A stretch of 17,507 nt of DNA from Limiplasma sp045540635 (GCA_045540635.1 JAZQHO010000005.1:1-17507), one strand, 5' to 3'. Positions 1-7,126 are shown, counted from the first letter of the stretch. Made by a program: numbers and translations. Notes: generated by a model from the letters alone, not told the origin.

Positions 1-474
<474 letters not shown>

Positions 475-516
475 GGGTAACGCACTTGCGGTAAACCTGT
501 TCATCTGAACAACCCC

Positions 517-552
517 AGCCCCCATGATCTGCAAAGGTCATGGGGGCTTTTT
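517..552 (+). terminator. Rho-independent terminator of ppdK
   Basis: Arms 517-527 and 538-548 (AGCCCCCATGA / TCATGGGGGCT) are perfectly complementary and can be extended inward to a GCAA tetraloop. A T-run at 548-552 follows. It lies 43 bp after the ppdK stop. Between it and the end of the next gene at 606 I see nothing convincing. Confidence 0.93.
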
Positions 553-605
553 CAAATGAGTATTTCTGTCAAGCCGGGTTCTTGGGACAGTTTTTCATTG
601 TCATA

Positions 606-1385
606 TTACTTAAAATCGCAAAGAGAGATGATAGGAAGGAGATTCATATACATTCCATCAAATCGGAAGGCTTTTACAGGTTCCTCCTTTTCAAGAATGA
701 ATTGTGACAGTTCCTCAAGACTATTACGAACCATTTCTTGTATCATCCCAGACCGATCACTGATCTGATCAATGGTGGCATAGGCATCTTCGGAATGGAT
801 CGTCAAGCGGTAAAGCGCAGCAGCAACTTTCAGATTCTTGGCATCAGCGAATGGCCTTATCACGGTTGAGATGTGGCGTGCATCCGTATTTGTCAACATC
901 AAATTCTTGTTGTTTGAGAAGAAAACGGTGCTGTGTCTCATTGTCGTAGTCATCTCTGGAATGCAACAGCAGGAATACCCCCATTCAGCGTTTTCGGCGT
1001 GTTCGATCGCCTCATCCGCATCCCATCCGGGATTCATGTTGTCTTTCGTCATTTCTTTGGACAGAATAATCGTGTGCAGAGCAGCTGCCATTCTGTAAAC
1101 GAAATCAAAGTCTTCGCCCTTTGGTAAAGATTCGATATGTTTACGAACAGCAAGCGTAATATCTCCGGCTGCTGAAACAGGCGTATATCCGAGAAGCTCA
1201 TCCACCGACACATCAAAGAACTTTGCCAGATCGGGGAGGAGCTGAATATCTGGACAGCATTGAGCCGATTCCCATTTCGAAACAGCCTGATTAGATACCC
1301 CCAGTGCCTTGGCAAGGTCTTCCTGAGTGAGCCTCCTCTGCTTTCTGAGAAAGGCAATTTGTTCATTGATCGTTATTGCGGCCAT
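606..1385 (-). CDS. XRE/Cro-CI-family helix-turn-helix regulator with unassigned C-terminal region
   Basis: A 259-aa cytosolic DNA-binding protein. Residues about 5-65 form a typical HTH_3 domain: LRKQRRLTQEDLAKALGVSN then QAVSKWES, ending in FDVSVDELLGY. Residues about 70-259 are a helical region with no family I can name. It contains a CCC run near the middle, which could be metal- or redox-related, but that is only a guess. The start is ATG at 1385, with CCTCCT (AGGAGG on the coding strand) at 1395-1400, nine bases upstream. A good promoter precedes it. The gene is monocistronic, on the minus strand, convergent with ppdK and clearly more AT-rich than the genes further right, fitting an accessory island. 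Its target is unknown; self-regulation is the usual case for this family. Confidence 0.85.
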   Translation of the reverse strand: MAAITINEQIAFLRKQRRLTQEDLAKALGVSNQAVSKWESAQCCPDIQLLPDLAKFFDVSVDELLGYTPVSAAGDITLAVRKHIESLPKGEDFDFVYRMAAALHTIILSKEMTKDNMNPGWDADEAIEHAENAEWGYSCCCIPEMTTTMRHSTVFFSNNKNLMLTNTDARHISTVIRPFADAKNLKVAAALYRLTIHSEDAYATIDQISDRSGMIQEMVRNSLEELSQFILEKEEPVKAFRFDGMYMNLLPIISLCDFK

Positions 1386-1426
1386 ATCTGCTTTCCTCCT
1401 GAATTTCTATTGATTGCTACACTCAT

Positions 1427-1455
1427 ATTTTAGGCGAAACACAACCAAATAACAA
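1427..1455 (-). promoter_or_regulatory. Sigma-A-type promoter of the XRE regulator
   Basis: Read on the minus strand: TTGTTA (-35, bases 1450-1455), a 17-bp spacer, then TAAAAT (-10, bases 1427-1432), about 40 bp upstream of the start codon. The stretch between here and 1546 holds no gene; a small inverted repeat (CCAAC/GTTGG) near 1485-1500 is the only other structure seen. Confidence 0.6.
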
Positions 1456-1540
1456 TGACGCTCTGGTTTAGGTGGAGAACATGCATCCCAACTTCCGGTT
1501 GGATATGATGGTGCGATCTTCTATCTATAACTGAATCACA

Positions 1541-1578
1541 AAAACAATGCGCCCGACAAGTCGATTGTCAGGCGCATT
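1541..1578 (-). terminator. Rho-independent terminator after the TnpV operon
   Basis: The arms are 1546-1553 (AATGCGCC) and 1571-1578 (GGCGCATT), continued inward by GACA/TGTC after one mismatch. On the minus strand the stem is followed by TG and then a T-run (1541-1544). It directly follows the stop of the 91-aa gene at 1582. Confidence 0.85.
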
Positions 1579-1581
1579 ATT

Positions 1582-1857
1582 TCAATCAGTTGTTCTTTCC
1601 ATGCTTTGCCGTATGGTTTCCTGAAGATGGCCTTCCTGCATATCTGCGATCCGCTTTCGCAGATCATAGAGTGCGGTGCCGATGGTGTCAAAGGCAGAGG
1701 CAGCGACTTCTTCGTTGTTCTTCATGCCCAGCCGGTGAAGAGGTTCGGCATCACTCTCGTACAGTGCCAACGCTCCTTCTGCCAGCAGACGGATGTCGGC
1801 GATGTCATTCCCCACATTCCAGAAGTAGGTGCCCGGTGCCTTGAGCTGTTCATTCAT
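1582..1857 (-). CDS. Small hypothetical protein translationally coupled to the TnpV-like gene
   Basis: A 91-aa acidic, predicted alpha-helical protein with no membrane segment and no family I recognise. I chose ATG at 1857 because the TGA of the upstream TnpV-like gene shares its last base with this ATG (TGATG), a classic coupling arrangement. GTG at 1860 is an in-frame alternative adding one residue. It contains WNVGNDIADIRLLAEGALAL, and then two helices with LYDLRKRIADMQ near the end. Together with the TnpV-like gene it forms a two-gene minus-strand operon closed by a terminator. It is probably an accessory protein of the same mobile element, but the sequence itself does not show a function. 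Confidence 0.7.
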   Translation of the reverse strand: MNEQLKAPGTYFWNVGNDIADIRLLAEGALALYESDAEPLHRLGMKNNEEVAASAFDTIGTALYDLRKRIADMQEGHLQETIRQSMERTTD

Positions 1858-2207
1858 CACACATACACCAGCTCTGCCAAGATGATTTCTTCGGCGCAGG
1901 CGTGAAGGTTATTCATTGCGCCCACCCAAGCCATCGGGTCACGGGCTTTGAGTGCCTCGGTGATCCCGTTCTGCTCCATGAGCAGGGGTATCATGGTTTC
2001 AAGGCGTTCCTCTGCCTGTTCGCTGATCTCCACCAGATGCTTGTGCAGGGTTCCGGTCAGAAGCATGTTCTGGTACAGGAGCGGAAGATGCTCCTTCAGG
2101 TACTGCCTGCGCATTCTGCCGTACTTGTTGAGCGTGCCGGGTTCCTCCGGAACCGTGATGTTTGGGATGAAGTAGTCGCCGCAGCGGGTGTAAGTGAGTT
2201 CACACAT
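1857..2207 (-). CDS. TnpV-like transposon-encoded protein
   Basis: A 116-aa protein matching by eye the TnpV family, small proteins first named from Tn4451-type clostridial mobile elements. Recognisable parts are the N-terminal LTYTRCGDYFIPNITVPEEP, a basic stretch YGRMRRQYLKEHLPLLY, and the C-terminal WVGAMNNLHACAEEIILAEL. The biochemical role of TnpV is not established; it is not the recombinase. The start is ATG at 2207, with AGGAGA on the coding strand at 2215-2220. It is divergent from the HipA-like operon, with the repeat array between them. No recombinase (TnpX-type serine recombinase or tyrosine integrase) lies in the window, so the gene is an orphan or the remains of an element. Confidence 0.85.
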   Translation of the reverse strand: MCELTYTRCGDYFIPNITVPEEPGTLNKYGRMRRQYLKEHLPLLYQNMLLTGTLHKHLVEISEQAEERLETMIPLLMEQNGITEALKARDPMAWVGAMNNLHACAEEIILAELVYV

Positions 2208-2302
2208 GAGATCGTCTCCTTTCGATTATCGTATGGGGATTGGGTACGGGTATATCGTACTGCAATGCGGCTGAGAAGACGAATGTGTGGATTGATATTT
2301 AG

Positions 2303-2449
2303 AAGTAGCGATAAAATAATAGCGACAAAATGTAGCGATAAATAGTAGCGATAAAAGGCGACGATAAAAAAGTGACGATAAAAAATCGGCGATATATGTC
2401 GGTGATAAATAGTCGGCGATAAATAGTCGGCGATAAAATCGACGATAAG
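2303..2449. repeat. Array of 11 degenerate 12-14 bp direct repeats (core CGATAAA)
   Basis: Eleven copies of a core like CGATAAA begin at 2309, 2323, 2336, 2349, 2362, 2376, 2390, 2403, 2417, 2431 and 2443, spaced 14, 13, 13, 13, 14, 14, 13, 14, 14 and 12 bp. Copies 1-4 carry TAGCGA-type flanks, copies 5, 6 and 11 GACGA, and copies 7-10 GTCGGCGA/GTCGGTGA. Similar copies are thus grouped, as expected from stepwise duplication. The array fills the intergenic space between the divergent TnpV-like gene and the HipA-like operon. It is iteron-like, but no replication gene is nearby. Confidence 0.9.
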
Positions 2450-2462
2450 AGTCCTCATTAAT

Positions 2463-2511
2463 TTGACATATGACAAAGAAAAGTGTTTCCGCACTTGACA
2501 TATGACAAGTG
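2463..2511. promoter_or_regulatory. Two-copy operator upstream of and overlapping the HipA-like operon promoter
   Basis: The 14-mer TTGACATATGACAA occurs twice, at 2463-2476 and 2495-2508, 32 bp apart (about three helical turns). The second copy sits in a near-perfect palindrome, CACTTGACATATGACAAGTG (2492-2511), and contains the -35 box of the promoter. This is the layout of a cooperative repressor site. The likeliest ligand is the HTH-bearing second protein of the operon, or the XRE regulator nearby. Confidence 0.75.
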
Positions 2512-2523
2512 AGAAAGTACAAT
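2495..2523 (+). promoter_or_regulatory. Promoter of the HipA-like kinase operon
   Basis: Consensus -35 TTGACA (2495-2500), 17-bp spacer, -10 TACAAT (2518-2523), with a start expected near 2530. The RBS AGAGGTGA at 2532-2539 precedes the ATG at 2546. The near-consensus strength together with the overlapping palindrome suggests a strong but repressed promoter. Confidence 0.85.
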
Positions 2524-2545
2524 GAATGTGAAGAGGTGAACAGCA

Positions 2546-3367
2546 ATGAACAGAATCATCCATGAGAAGCAGGATATGACCTATCTGTCCTGGTCGAAGA
2601 TCCGCAATTCATCTGGTACTGCCGGTTCTTTTCTGAAGGCTTACTCCATGCTGGGTGGTAAGAAAACCTATTACAAGCTTTCCAACTTTGATCAGATGGG
2701 CGGCATCATCGGTCATGAATGCGTCAATGAGATCATTGTGGACCGGCTGCTGGATATTCTGGGTATCCCCCATCTTCACTATCAGCTGATCCATGCGGAT
2801 GTGCTCATTGCCGGGAAAACCCATGAGGTCTACCTCTGCGCCTCTGAAGATTTCAAGCAGCGGGGCGAAAGCAAGCTGGCGCTGGATGCCTATTGGGATA
2901 TCGAGCATCAGGAGGGCGAGTCCGCTTTGGACTTTTGCGTCCGCAACGGCTGGGAAGAGTATATCTATCAGATGCTGGTGGTTGACTTCCTGATCCTGAA
3001 TCGTGACCGGCACGGAGCGAACATCGAGGTGTTGCGAAACAGCCGTAAGAAGACCATCCATCTGGCCCCGCTTTTCGATCACGGTCTGTCCCTACTGTTC
3101 AATTGCCGGGATGATGCGGCTGTAGAAGAATACGATGTGATGGCCGATAAGCGGGTCAACAACTACATCGGCTCCGGCTCTACATGGGAAAACTTGAAAC
3201 TGATCCCGAAAGGGAAGGAGCCGCAGCTGAATCCTCTGAAGGAATCTGACAAGGCCGTTTTGCTGAACGGTCTGGACGGTATCATCTCTCAAGCGTTACA
3301 GGATAAAATCTGGGAGATGATCTGGAGAAGGTGGTGTGCGTATGAAGATCTTTGCCATTCGAGATGA
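2546..3367 (+). CDS. HipA/HipT-like serine/threonine kinase-fold protein, candidate toxin
   Basis: A 273-aa soluble protein with the core of the HipA-type kinase fold. A Gly/Ser-rich segment (residues 21-39, SSGTAGSF then GGKK) precedes YYKLS, whose Lys44 is the likely ATP-binding lysine. Glu58 or Glu62 in the following helix could be the helix-C glutamate. LNRDRHGANIEVL (151-163) gives the catalytic Asp154 and metal-binding Asn159. LFDHG (176-180) is the DFG-equivalent with Asp178. HipA itself is about 440 aa; this protein is much shorter and lacks the usual N-terminal subdomain, like HipT of HipBST systems. HipA and HipT phosphorylate aminoacyl-tRNA synthetases, but the substrate here is unknown. 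It is first in a two-gene operon, overlapping the next gene by 26 bp. Another phosphotransferase role (CtkA-like) remains possible. Confidence 0.75.
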   Translation: MNRIIHEKQDMTYLSWSKIRNSSGTAGSFLKAYSMLGGKKTYYKLSNFDQMGGIIGHECVNEIIVDRLLDILGIPHLHYQLIHADVLIAGKTHEVYLCASEDFKQRGESKLALDAYWDIEHQEGESALDFCVRNGWEEYIYQMLVVDFLILNRDRHGANIEVLRNSRKKTIHLAPLFDHGLSLLFNCRDDAAVEEYDVMADKRVNNYIGSGSTWENLKLIPKGKEPQLNPLKESDKAVLLNGLDGIISQALQDKIWEMIWRRWCAYEDLCHSR

Positions 3368-4157
3368 ATCTGCTGCTGATCAAATCGATCTTGCTTACCT
3401 GCTTTACTACGAGATGGAGAAGCGTTTCTATATCGAGCTGCCGGAGAATGCAGATCCATGGGAAACGCCGCTGCTTCTCTCCTCTTTCGTAAAGAACGGC
3501 GAAACCTCCATCAACTCTTATTGGAGCAAGATGTGGGTACAGCAGCGCATTGTTCCCACAGATCGTCAGAACCTTGGACAGGTGCTCAAGGACAACAACC
3601 TGAACGAGTACGATGAGTTTGGTCTGCTGATGCTTTCCATGGGACGGTGTGCGCAGGATGATTACTACCTTGTGTCCATTGAGGAAACGCAGCTGCCTGA
3701 TAACATCCGGAAGCGTTTTGCCAAGCTGATCGAGGATGTGGTTCCTCTTGATGACTATTCGCTGCTGGTGTTCTTCCGTGATGGTACAGTAAAGAAGTGC
3801 AGCATCAAAGAGCGCTACGAAGATGCAGCGTCTTTTCAGGTGCTATTCAGGAACGAGAATTACTTCTATGCGGTCATTCTTCAGCCGGGAGGCCATGGCG
3901 TGGAGTGGGATGTGAGCCTGAGCGTCAGTGCAGCCACGCTGTACCGCATCGGCAAGAAGGTGCCGCTGAGTGTTTCTGACTTCCGGAACTTCGTTGTTCA
4001 TCGTGTTGTGAATGTGGCTGAAGCTGCGGAGATCTTGGGCTGCAGCAGGCAGAATATAGATTATTTGACAAGGGCGGGGAAGCTGCATCCGATTAAGCGT
4101 TCGGGGAAGGATACGCTGTATTTGAAAAGTGAGATTTTGAAGCGGAATTGGCAGTGA
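3342..4157 (+). CDS. DUF2442-like and helix-turn-helix protein with possible HipA-N/HipS-like N-terminus, candidate antitoxin/repressor
   Basis: A 271-aa protein. I chose ATG at 3342 because GGAGAAGG (3324-3331) sits ten bases upstream; GTG at 3336 would add two residues. Three parts can be seen. Residues about 30-115 end in YDEFGLLMLSMGRCAQDDYYLVSI, which resembles the HipA N-terminal subdomain pattern (DxFxLLxxxGRDxxGxxxL); this match is weak. Residues about 133-212, with YSLLVFFRDGTVKKCSIK and GGHGVEWD, resemble DUF2442. Residues about 222-268, VVNVAEAAEILGCSRQNIDY and then AGKLHPIKRSGK, form a MerR/excisionase-type HTH. The start lies inside the kinase gene (26-bp overlap), implying translational coupling and fixed stoichiometry. 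I infer an antitoxin and operon repressor. An excisionase-like function is the main alternative. A short weak hairpin downstream is not a convincing terminator. Confidence 0.7.
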   Translation: MKIFAIRDESAADQIDLAYLLYYEMEKRFYIELPENADPWETPLLLSSFVKNGETSINSYWSKMWVQQRIVPTDRQNLGQVLKDNNLNEYDEFGLLMLSMGRCAQDDYYLVSIEETQLPDNIRKRFAKLIEDVVPLDDYSLLVFFRDGTVKKCSIKERYEDAASFQVLFRNENYFYAVILQPGGHGVEWDVSLSVSAATLYRIGKKVPLSVSDFRNFVVHRVVNVAEAAEILGCSRQNIDYLTRAGKLHPIKRSGKDTLYLKSEILKRNWQ

Positions 4158-4354
4158 TATCCGGAGCCTTTGTCGGCTTCTCAAGAAAGACCGGAGCCAG
4201 CGCCTTTTGTGTTCCATAATGCAGATGTATTTCCCAAACACCCAATCACATTTTTATACGTTTTTTCTGCTTACATATCACTCTTTTATCAAAACAATCA
4301 TCATCCCAATCGCTCCTGCATCAATTTCCGGAGGAGCATCACCCTCCCAACTGC

Positions 4355-4385
4355 AAAAGGCGGACATGGTCGCCCATGCCCGCCT
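4355..4385 (-). terminator. Probable terminator of the sigma/anti-sigma operon
   Basis: Stem AGGCGG-a-CATGG / CCATG-c-CCGCCT with a TCGC loop (4358-4385). A short T-run (TTTT on the minus strand, 4355-4358) follows. It lies just after the stop at 4392. The rest of 4158-4354 is AT-rich and shows no gene I can support. Confidence 0.7.
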
Positions 4386-4391
4386 CAGCCC

Positions 4392-5609
4392 TTACCTTAC
4401 CCGAACAGCGGTAGCCATATCGGCAGCACCGCCCTCCATCGGGGCCAGCCACAGCTGCTCCGGCAGCGCAGCGGGATCCATGTAGGGATAGATGTACTCA
4501 GCCCATGTATCACTGTAGCCGCTGTTTCCGTAACCATAATCCGTGAAAACAGGGCAGCCGTTGCCATCCACAAGCTCCAGCGACCCAAGCCAATCACCGT
4601 AAACATCCATGCCGGTGTATTCCCACAGCAGGGTGCCGTCTTCAGCACAGAAGCCCTCGCCATGCTCGGCCTTATAGGCGGCAAGACTGTCGGGGTCAGG
4701 CTCCAGCGCAAGGGTGATATAGGTCATCAGAGGAGTAAAGGCAGCCTCGGCGACTTTGGCGGTCACATCCGGCGTAACGGTCTCCGCAGCGGGCTTCAGT
4801 TTTACCACCCTGCTGAGGGTGTCTCCGGTATCGAAAGTAAAGGTAACAACACCTTTATCCGGCTTGATAAGGTTCTGCTCCGCATCGTATTTCTCCGGGT
4901 GCTCCTGCAAAGAGTATTCGCTCAACGGCTGCCGTTCACCGATCGGCAGTGCGATCTCAACCTGGCCGGTCAGCTCAACACCAATAGCATCCAAACGCCA
5001 GTATTCGGTGTGGATGATCTCGCCCGGCTTCTCACCGGGGCGGTCTTCGCTGCCGGAACCGGCAGCCATATCCATGCGCTGCCCGTTGATCCAGAAAGCA
5101 TCGATCCACCAGCCAACGTTATACTGGTCAAACAGTGCCAGATCTTCTTCGGTCAGCATGCGCTCCCCCTTCCTGTCCACTGCCTCGCCCAGCTGCTCTA
5201 TAATGCCGGGGAAACGGTAGCTGTATTGCAGGAACAAGGTTCTGCCATCGTACCCGGCTTCCCTGATCGTGATCTCGACCCCGTTGACCGTCTCGGTGTG
5301 AAGCTTGCCCTGCATCACGCTGTCTGCCGTTGGCGGCTGCGCACCAAGCATCAGCCAGAATGCGTCGAAGATGCCCCACTTGGTTGCGGCAACGGCAACC
5401 GTACCCACCAGCAGCACGGCGACCAATGCAAAGACCAGAGCACGCCTGCTGAGACGTCCGTCCATAGATCGGGTGCATTTTGTTGTTTTCTCCATATTGA
5501 CCTCCTGATCGACCTTCTCCTGCAGGAAGGCTTCCACACGCCGGTGGAACACTTCCGGCACATCGGGGGTCAGATCACAGAGTTCGCGGCGAAAGGTCTC
5601 TTGTTTCAT
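4392..5609 (-). CDS. Putative membrane-anchored anti-sigma factor (DUF4179-like)
   Basis: A 405-aa protein of type II topology. The cytosolic N-terminus (about 1-55) is charged and could bind the sigma factor. One membrane helix (about 57-76, RALVFALVAVLLVGTVAVAA) follows, then a large extracytoplasmic domain containing VNGVEITIREAGYDGRTLFL, reminiscent of DUF4179 proteins found beside ECF sigma factors. I chose ATG at 5609 because it overlaps the TGA of the sigma gene (ATGA) and has a GGAAGAGG-type RBS at 5611-5620. An upstream in-frame extension would lie wholly inside the sigma gene. By family knowledge it would hold the sigma factor at the membrane until a cell-envelope signal arrives. 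The signal cannot be read from the sequence. It could instead be a co-transcribed effector. Confidence 0.75.
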   Translation of the reverse strand: MKQETFRRELCDLTPDVPEVFHRRVEAFLQEKVDQEVNMEKTTKCTRSMDGRLSRRALVFALVAVLLVGTVAVAATKWGIFDAFWLMLGAQPPTADSVMQGKLHTETVNGVEITIREAGYDGRTLFLQYSYRFPGIIEQLGEAVDRKGERMLTEEDLALFDQYNVGWWIDAFWINGQRMDMAAGSGSEDRPGEKPGEIIHTEYWRLDAIGVELTGQVEIALPIGERQPLSEYSLQEHPEKYDAEQNLIKPDKGVVTFTFDTGDTLSRVVKLKPAAETVTPDVTAKVAEAAFTPLMTYITLALEPDPDSLAAYKAEHGEGFCAEDGTLLWEYTGMDVYGDWLGSLELVDGNGCPVFTDYGYGNSGYSDTWAEYIYPYMDPAALPEQLWLAPMEGGAADMATAVRVR

Positions 5610-6088
5610 ACCTCTTCCTCCCATTCCACGAGGAGTGTCTGCTTCAGACGTTTCCGGGCGCTTCTCATGCGCGTTTTCACGGTACTCAGAGGAATACCCA
5701 AACCGTCGGCGATCTGCTGTACCGTCCAGCCATCCACATAGTAGAGAACCATCACGATGCGCCATTCAGGCTTTAATTCGCCAATGGCCTCCATGACCGG
5801 CGGCTGGGGCGGCGGCATCTCGACCGCTATGGTATCCTCCTCAAGCGGATAGAAGCTCTTTTTTCTGCGTTTACGCAGCATGTCCTTGCACTGGTTTGCG
5901 AGGATCCTCATAACCCATGGCTTGAACTGCTCCGGGCGGGAGAGAGTATTCCGCTTTTCCCAGGCTTTGGCAAGCGCATCCTGTACGGCATCGGCAGCAT
6001 CTTCCACATTGCCGAGGTATGACATACCGACCCGGTACATCAGCTTCTCGATCCGCCTGACCTCCGCTTGAAACATCAAAGCATCCAC
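5606..6088 (-). CDS. ECF-type RNA polymerase sigma-70 family sigma factor
   Basis: A 160-aa protein with the two-domain ECF layout. Sigma-2 is at about 5-75 (VEDAADAVQDALAKAWEKRN then FKPWVMRILANQCKDMLRKR). A Pro-rich linker is at about 92-97. Sigma-4 is at about 100-155 (GWTVQQIADGLGIPLSTVKT then RMRSARKRLKQ). The start is taken as GTG at 6088, since AAAGGGGA (minus strand, about 6096-6103) is correctly spaced from it; ATG at 6076 is the alternative. The gene overlaps the putative anti-sigma gene by 4 bp (ATGA), so the two are translated together. It directs RNA polymerase to a stress or envelope regulon. I found no clear ECF-type autoregulatory promoter upstream. Confidence 0.92.
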   Translation of the reverse strand: MDALMFQAEVRRIEKLMYRVGMSYLGNVEDAADAVQDALAKAWEKRNTLSRPEQFKPWVMRILANQCKDMLRKRRKKSFYPLEEDTIAVEMPPPQPPVMEAIGELKPEWRIVMVLYYVDGWTVQQIADGLGIPLSTVKTRMRSARKRLKQTLLVEWEEEV

Positions 6089-6139
6089 AATATCTGTCCC
6101 CTTTGGTTAAGTGTCTGTCAGCAGGCCTGCATGGCAGTT

Positions 6140-6164
6140 GGAACCCGCCGTTGGCGGCTGTTCC
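6140..6164 (-). terminator. Hairpin just after the LysR gene, possible terminator
   Basis: GGAAC-CCGCC, a three-base loop, then GGCGG-(2-nt bulge)-GTTCC, starting three bases past the LysR stop. No T-run follows, so it may be only a 3'-end stabilising or weak termination structure. A 10-bp palindrome (GCAGGCCTGC) lies at 6121-6130. Confidence 0.4.
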
Positions 6165-6166
6165 AC

Positions 6167-7126
6167 TTATCTGACGTTTGAAGAGCTCAAATGGTTTTCC
6201 TTCTCCCGGATTCTTTTTTCCAAAAGCTCCGCAGGTACGCCGGAAAACTCCATTTGCTTCAGATAGTCGATAACGACTCTCATGCTCTGGGATACCCACT
6301 TGTTTTTGTGGTAGATCAGCTGTTTGTAGATCGCCAGATCGATGTCGCAAACATCCAGATAGCACAGTTCCCCGCTCTTCACCCTGGCGGCGGTCACAAA
6401 ATCCGGCAGGAAGGATATCATATCGCTTTGCGCCAAAACAGAGGTGATCATATCCGTGCGGCCGATCTCCAAAACAGGTACGATCTCCAGCGAATACTTT
6501 GCCAGCTCCTTATCCAGCACGCGCCGGTAGCCCTGCCCGTACTCGGTGAGCACAAAGGGCTCCGCCGCAATATCGCGTACAGAAAGGCCTTTTCTTTGTG
6601 CATAGGGCGAGGCAGGGCTGGCAACAAAATGCATGGAAAGCGGTTCTTCTTTGGCAATAACATAATCCTTGCGGTACATATGGCTATCCAGCGTAATGAT
6701 CAGATCCGCCTCGTTACGGTCCAGCATTTCGACCATGACAGAGGTATCCGCCGGTGTAAACTTCAACGATATGGAGGGATACCGGTTGTGAAAATCGATA
6801 TAGTGGGCGTTGATCAGCTCCTCGCAGACGGAGTCCGGCGCAACAATGTGGATATGCCCGCTGTACTCGTTTTCGCTGTTGAGGCTGTCTTTGAACTCAT
6901 CCGTCAGGGCAAGGATCCGGTGTGCATAGGAGAGCAGCTGGTGCCCACGCTGGGTGAGCCGGATCGTGTGATTGATGCGCTCAAACAAAAGACAGCCCAG
7001 TTCCTCCTCCAATTGTTTGATCTGAAACGAAATGGTGGACTGGGAATAGCCCAGCACCTCGGCTGTTTTTGAAAAACCGCCAAGCTCCGCAACATGGATG
7101 AAGGTGGTCAAATTCCGCAATTCCAT
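6167..7126 (-). CDS. LysR-family transcriptional regulator
   Basis: A 319-aa protein. The N-terminal winged HTH (1-60) is unmistakable: LRNLTTFIHVAELGGFSKTA then VLGYSQSTISFQIKQLEEEL and LFER. The rest is the substrate-binding effector domain (about 90-300, containing IHIVAPDSVCEELI and EADLIITLD). I chose ATG at 7126 because GGAGG (minus strand, 7133-7137) lies six bases upstream; a longer form would add six residues (start at 7144). It is divergent from the sodium:solute symporter gene, the classic layout in which a LysR protein controls its neighbour in response to the transported substrate or a metabolite of it. The ligand is unknown. A symmetric site in the shared intergenic region is a plausible operator. 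Confidence 0.92.
   Translation of the reverse strand: MELRNLTTFIHVAELGGFSKTAEVLGYSQSTISFQIKQLEEELGCLLFERINHTIRLTQRGHQLLSYAHRILALTDEFKDSLNSENEYSGHIHIVAPDSVCEELINAHYIDFHNRYPSISLKFTPADTSVMVEMLDRNEADLIITLDSHMYRKDYVIAKEEPLSMHFVASPASPYAQRKGLSVRDIAAEPFVLTEYGQGYRRVLDKELAKYSLEIVPVLEIGRTDMITSVLAQSDMISFLPDFVTAARVKSGELCYLDVCDIDLAIYKQLIYHKNKWVSQSMRVVIDYLKQMEFSGVPAELLEKRIREKENHLSSSNVR

Noticed and set aside
2303..2449. The tandem repeats as a CRISPR array
   Set aside because: The units are only 12-14 bp with no unique spacers of about 30 bp, and no cas genes are present.
2303..2449. The repeats as plasmid iterons marking a replication origin
   Set aside because: No Rep, ParA or DnaA-box cluster is visible and both flanks are chromosomal-type genes, so I kept it only as an unexplained repeat array.
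2096..2563. Open minus-strand frames running through the repeat array
   Set aside because: They translate the repeats into low-complexity Tyr/Ile/Leu-rich sequence, start without a usable RBS and overlap the promoter of the kinase operon and the TnpV-like gene.
2546..3367. Reading the kinase as a full-length HipA
   Set aside because: It is about 170 residues shorter than HipA and starts directly at the Gly-rich loop region, so the N-terminal subdomain is missing from this protein.
4158..4205. A terminator for the HipA-like operon (GGCTTC/GGAGCC hairpin)
   Set aside because: The stem is only six pairs with a wobble and a ten-base loop, with no proper T-run next to it.
4170..5741. A long plus-strand open frame of over 500 codons
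   Set aside because: It is antisense to the anti-sigma and sigma genes, shows no protein-family motif, and is explained by GC-rich codon bias on the other strand.
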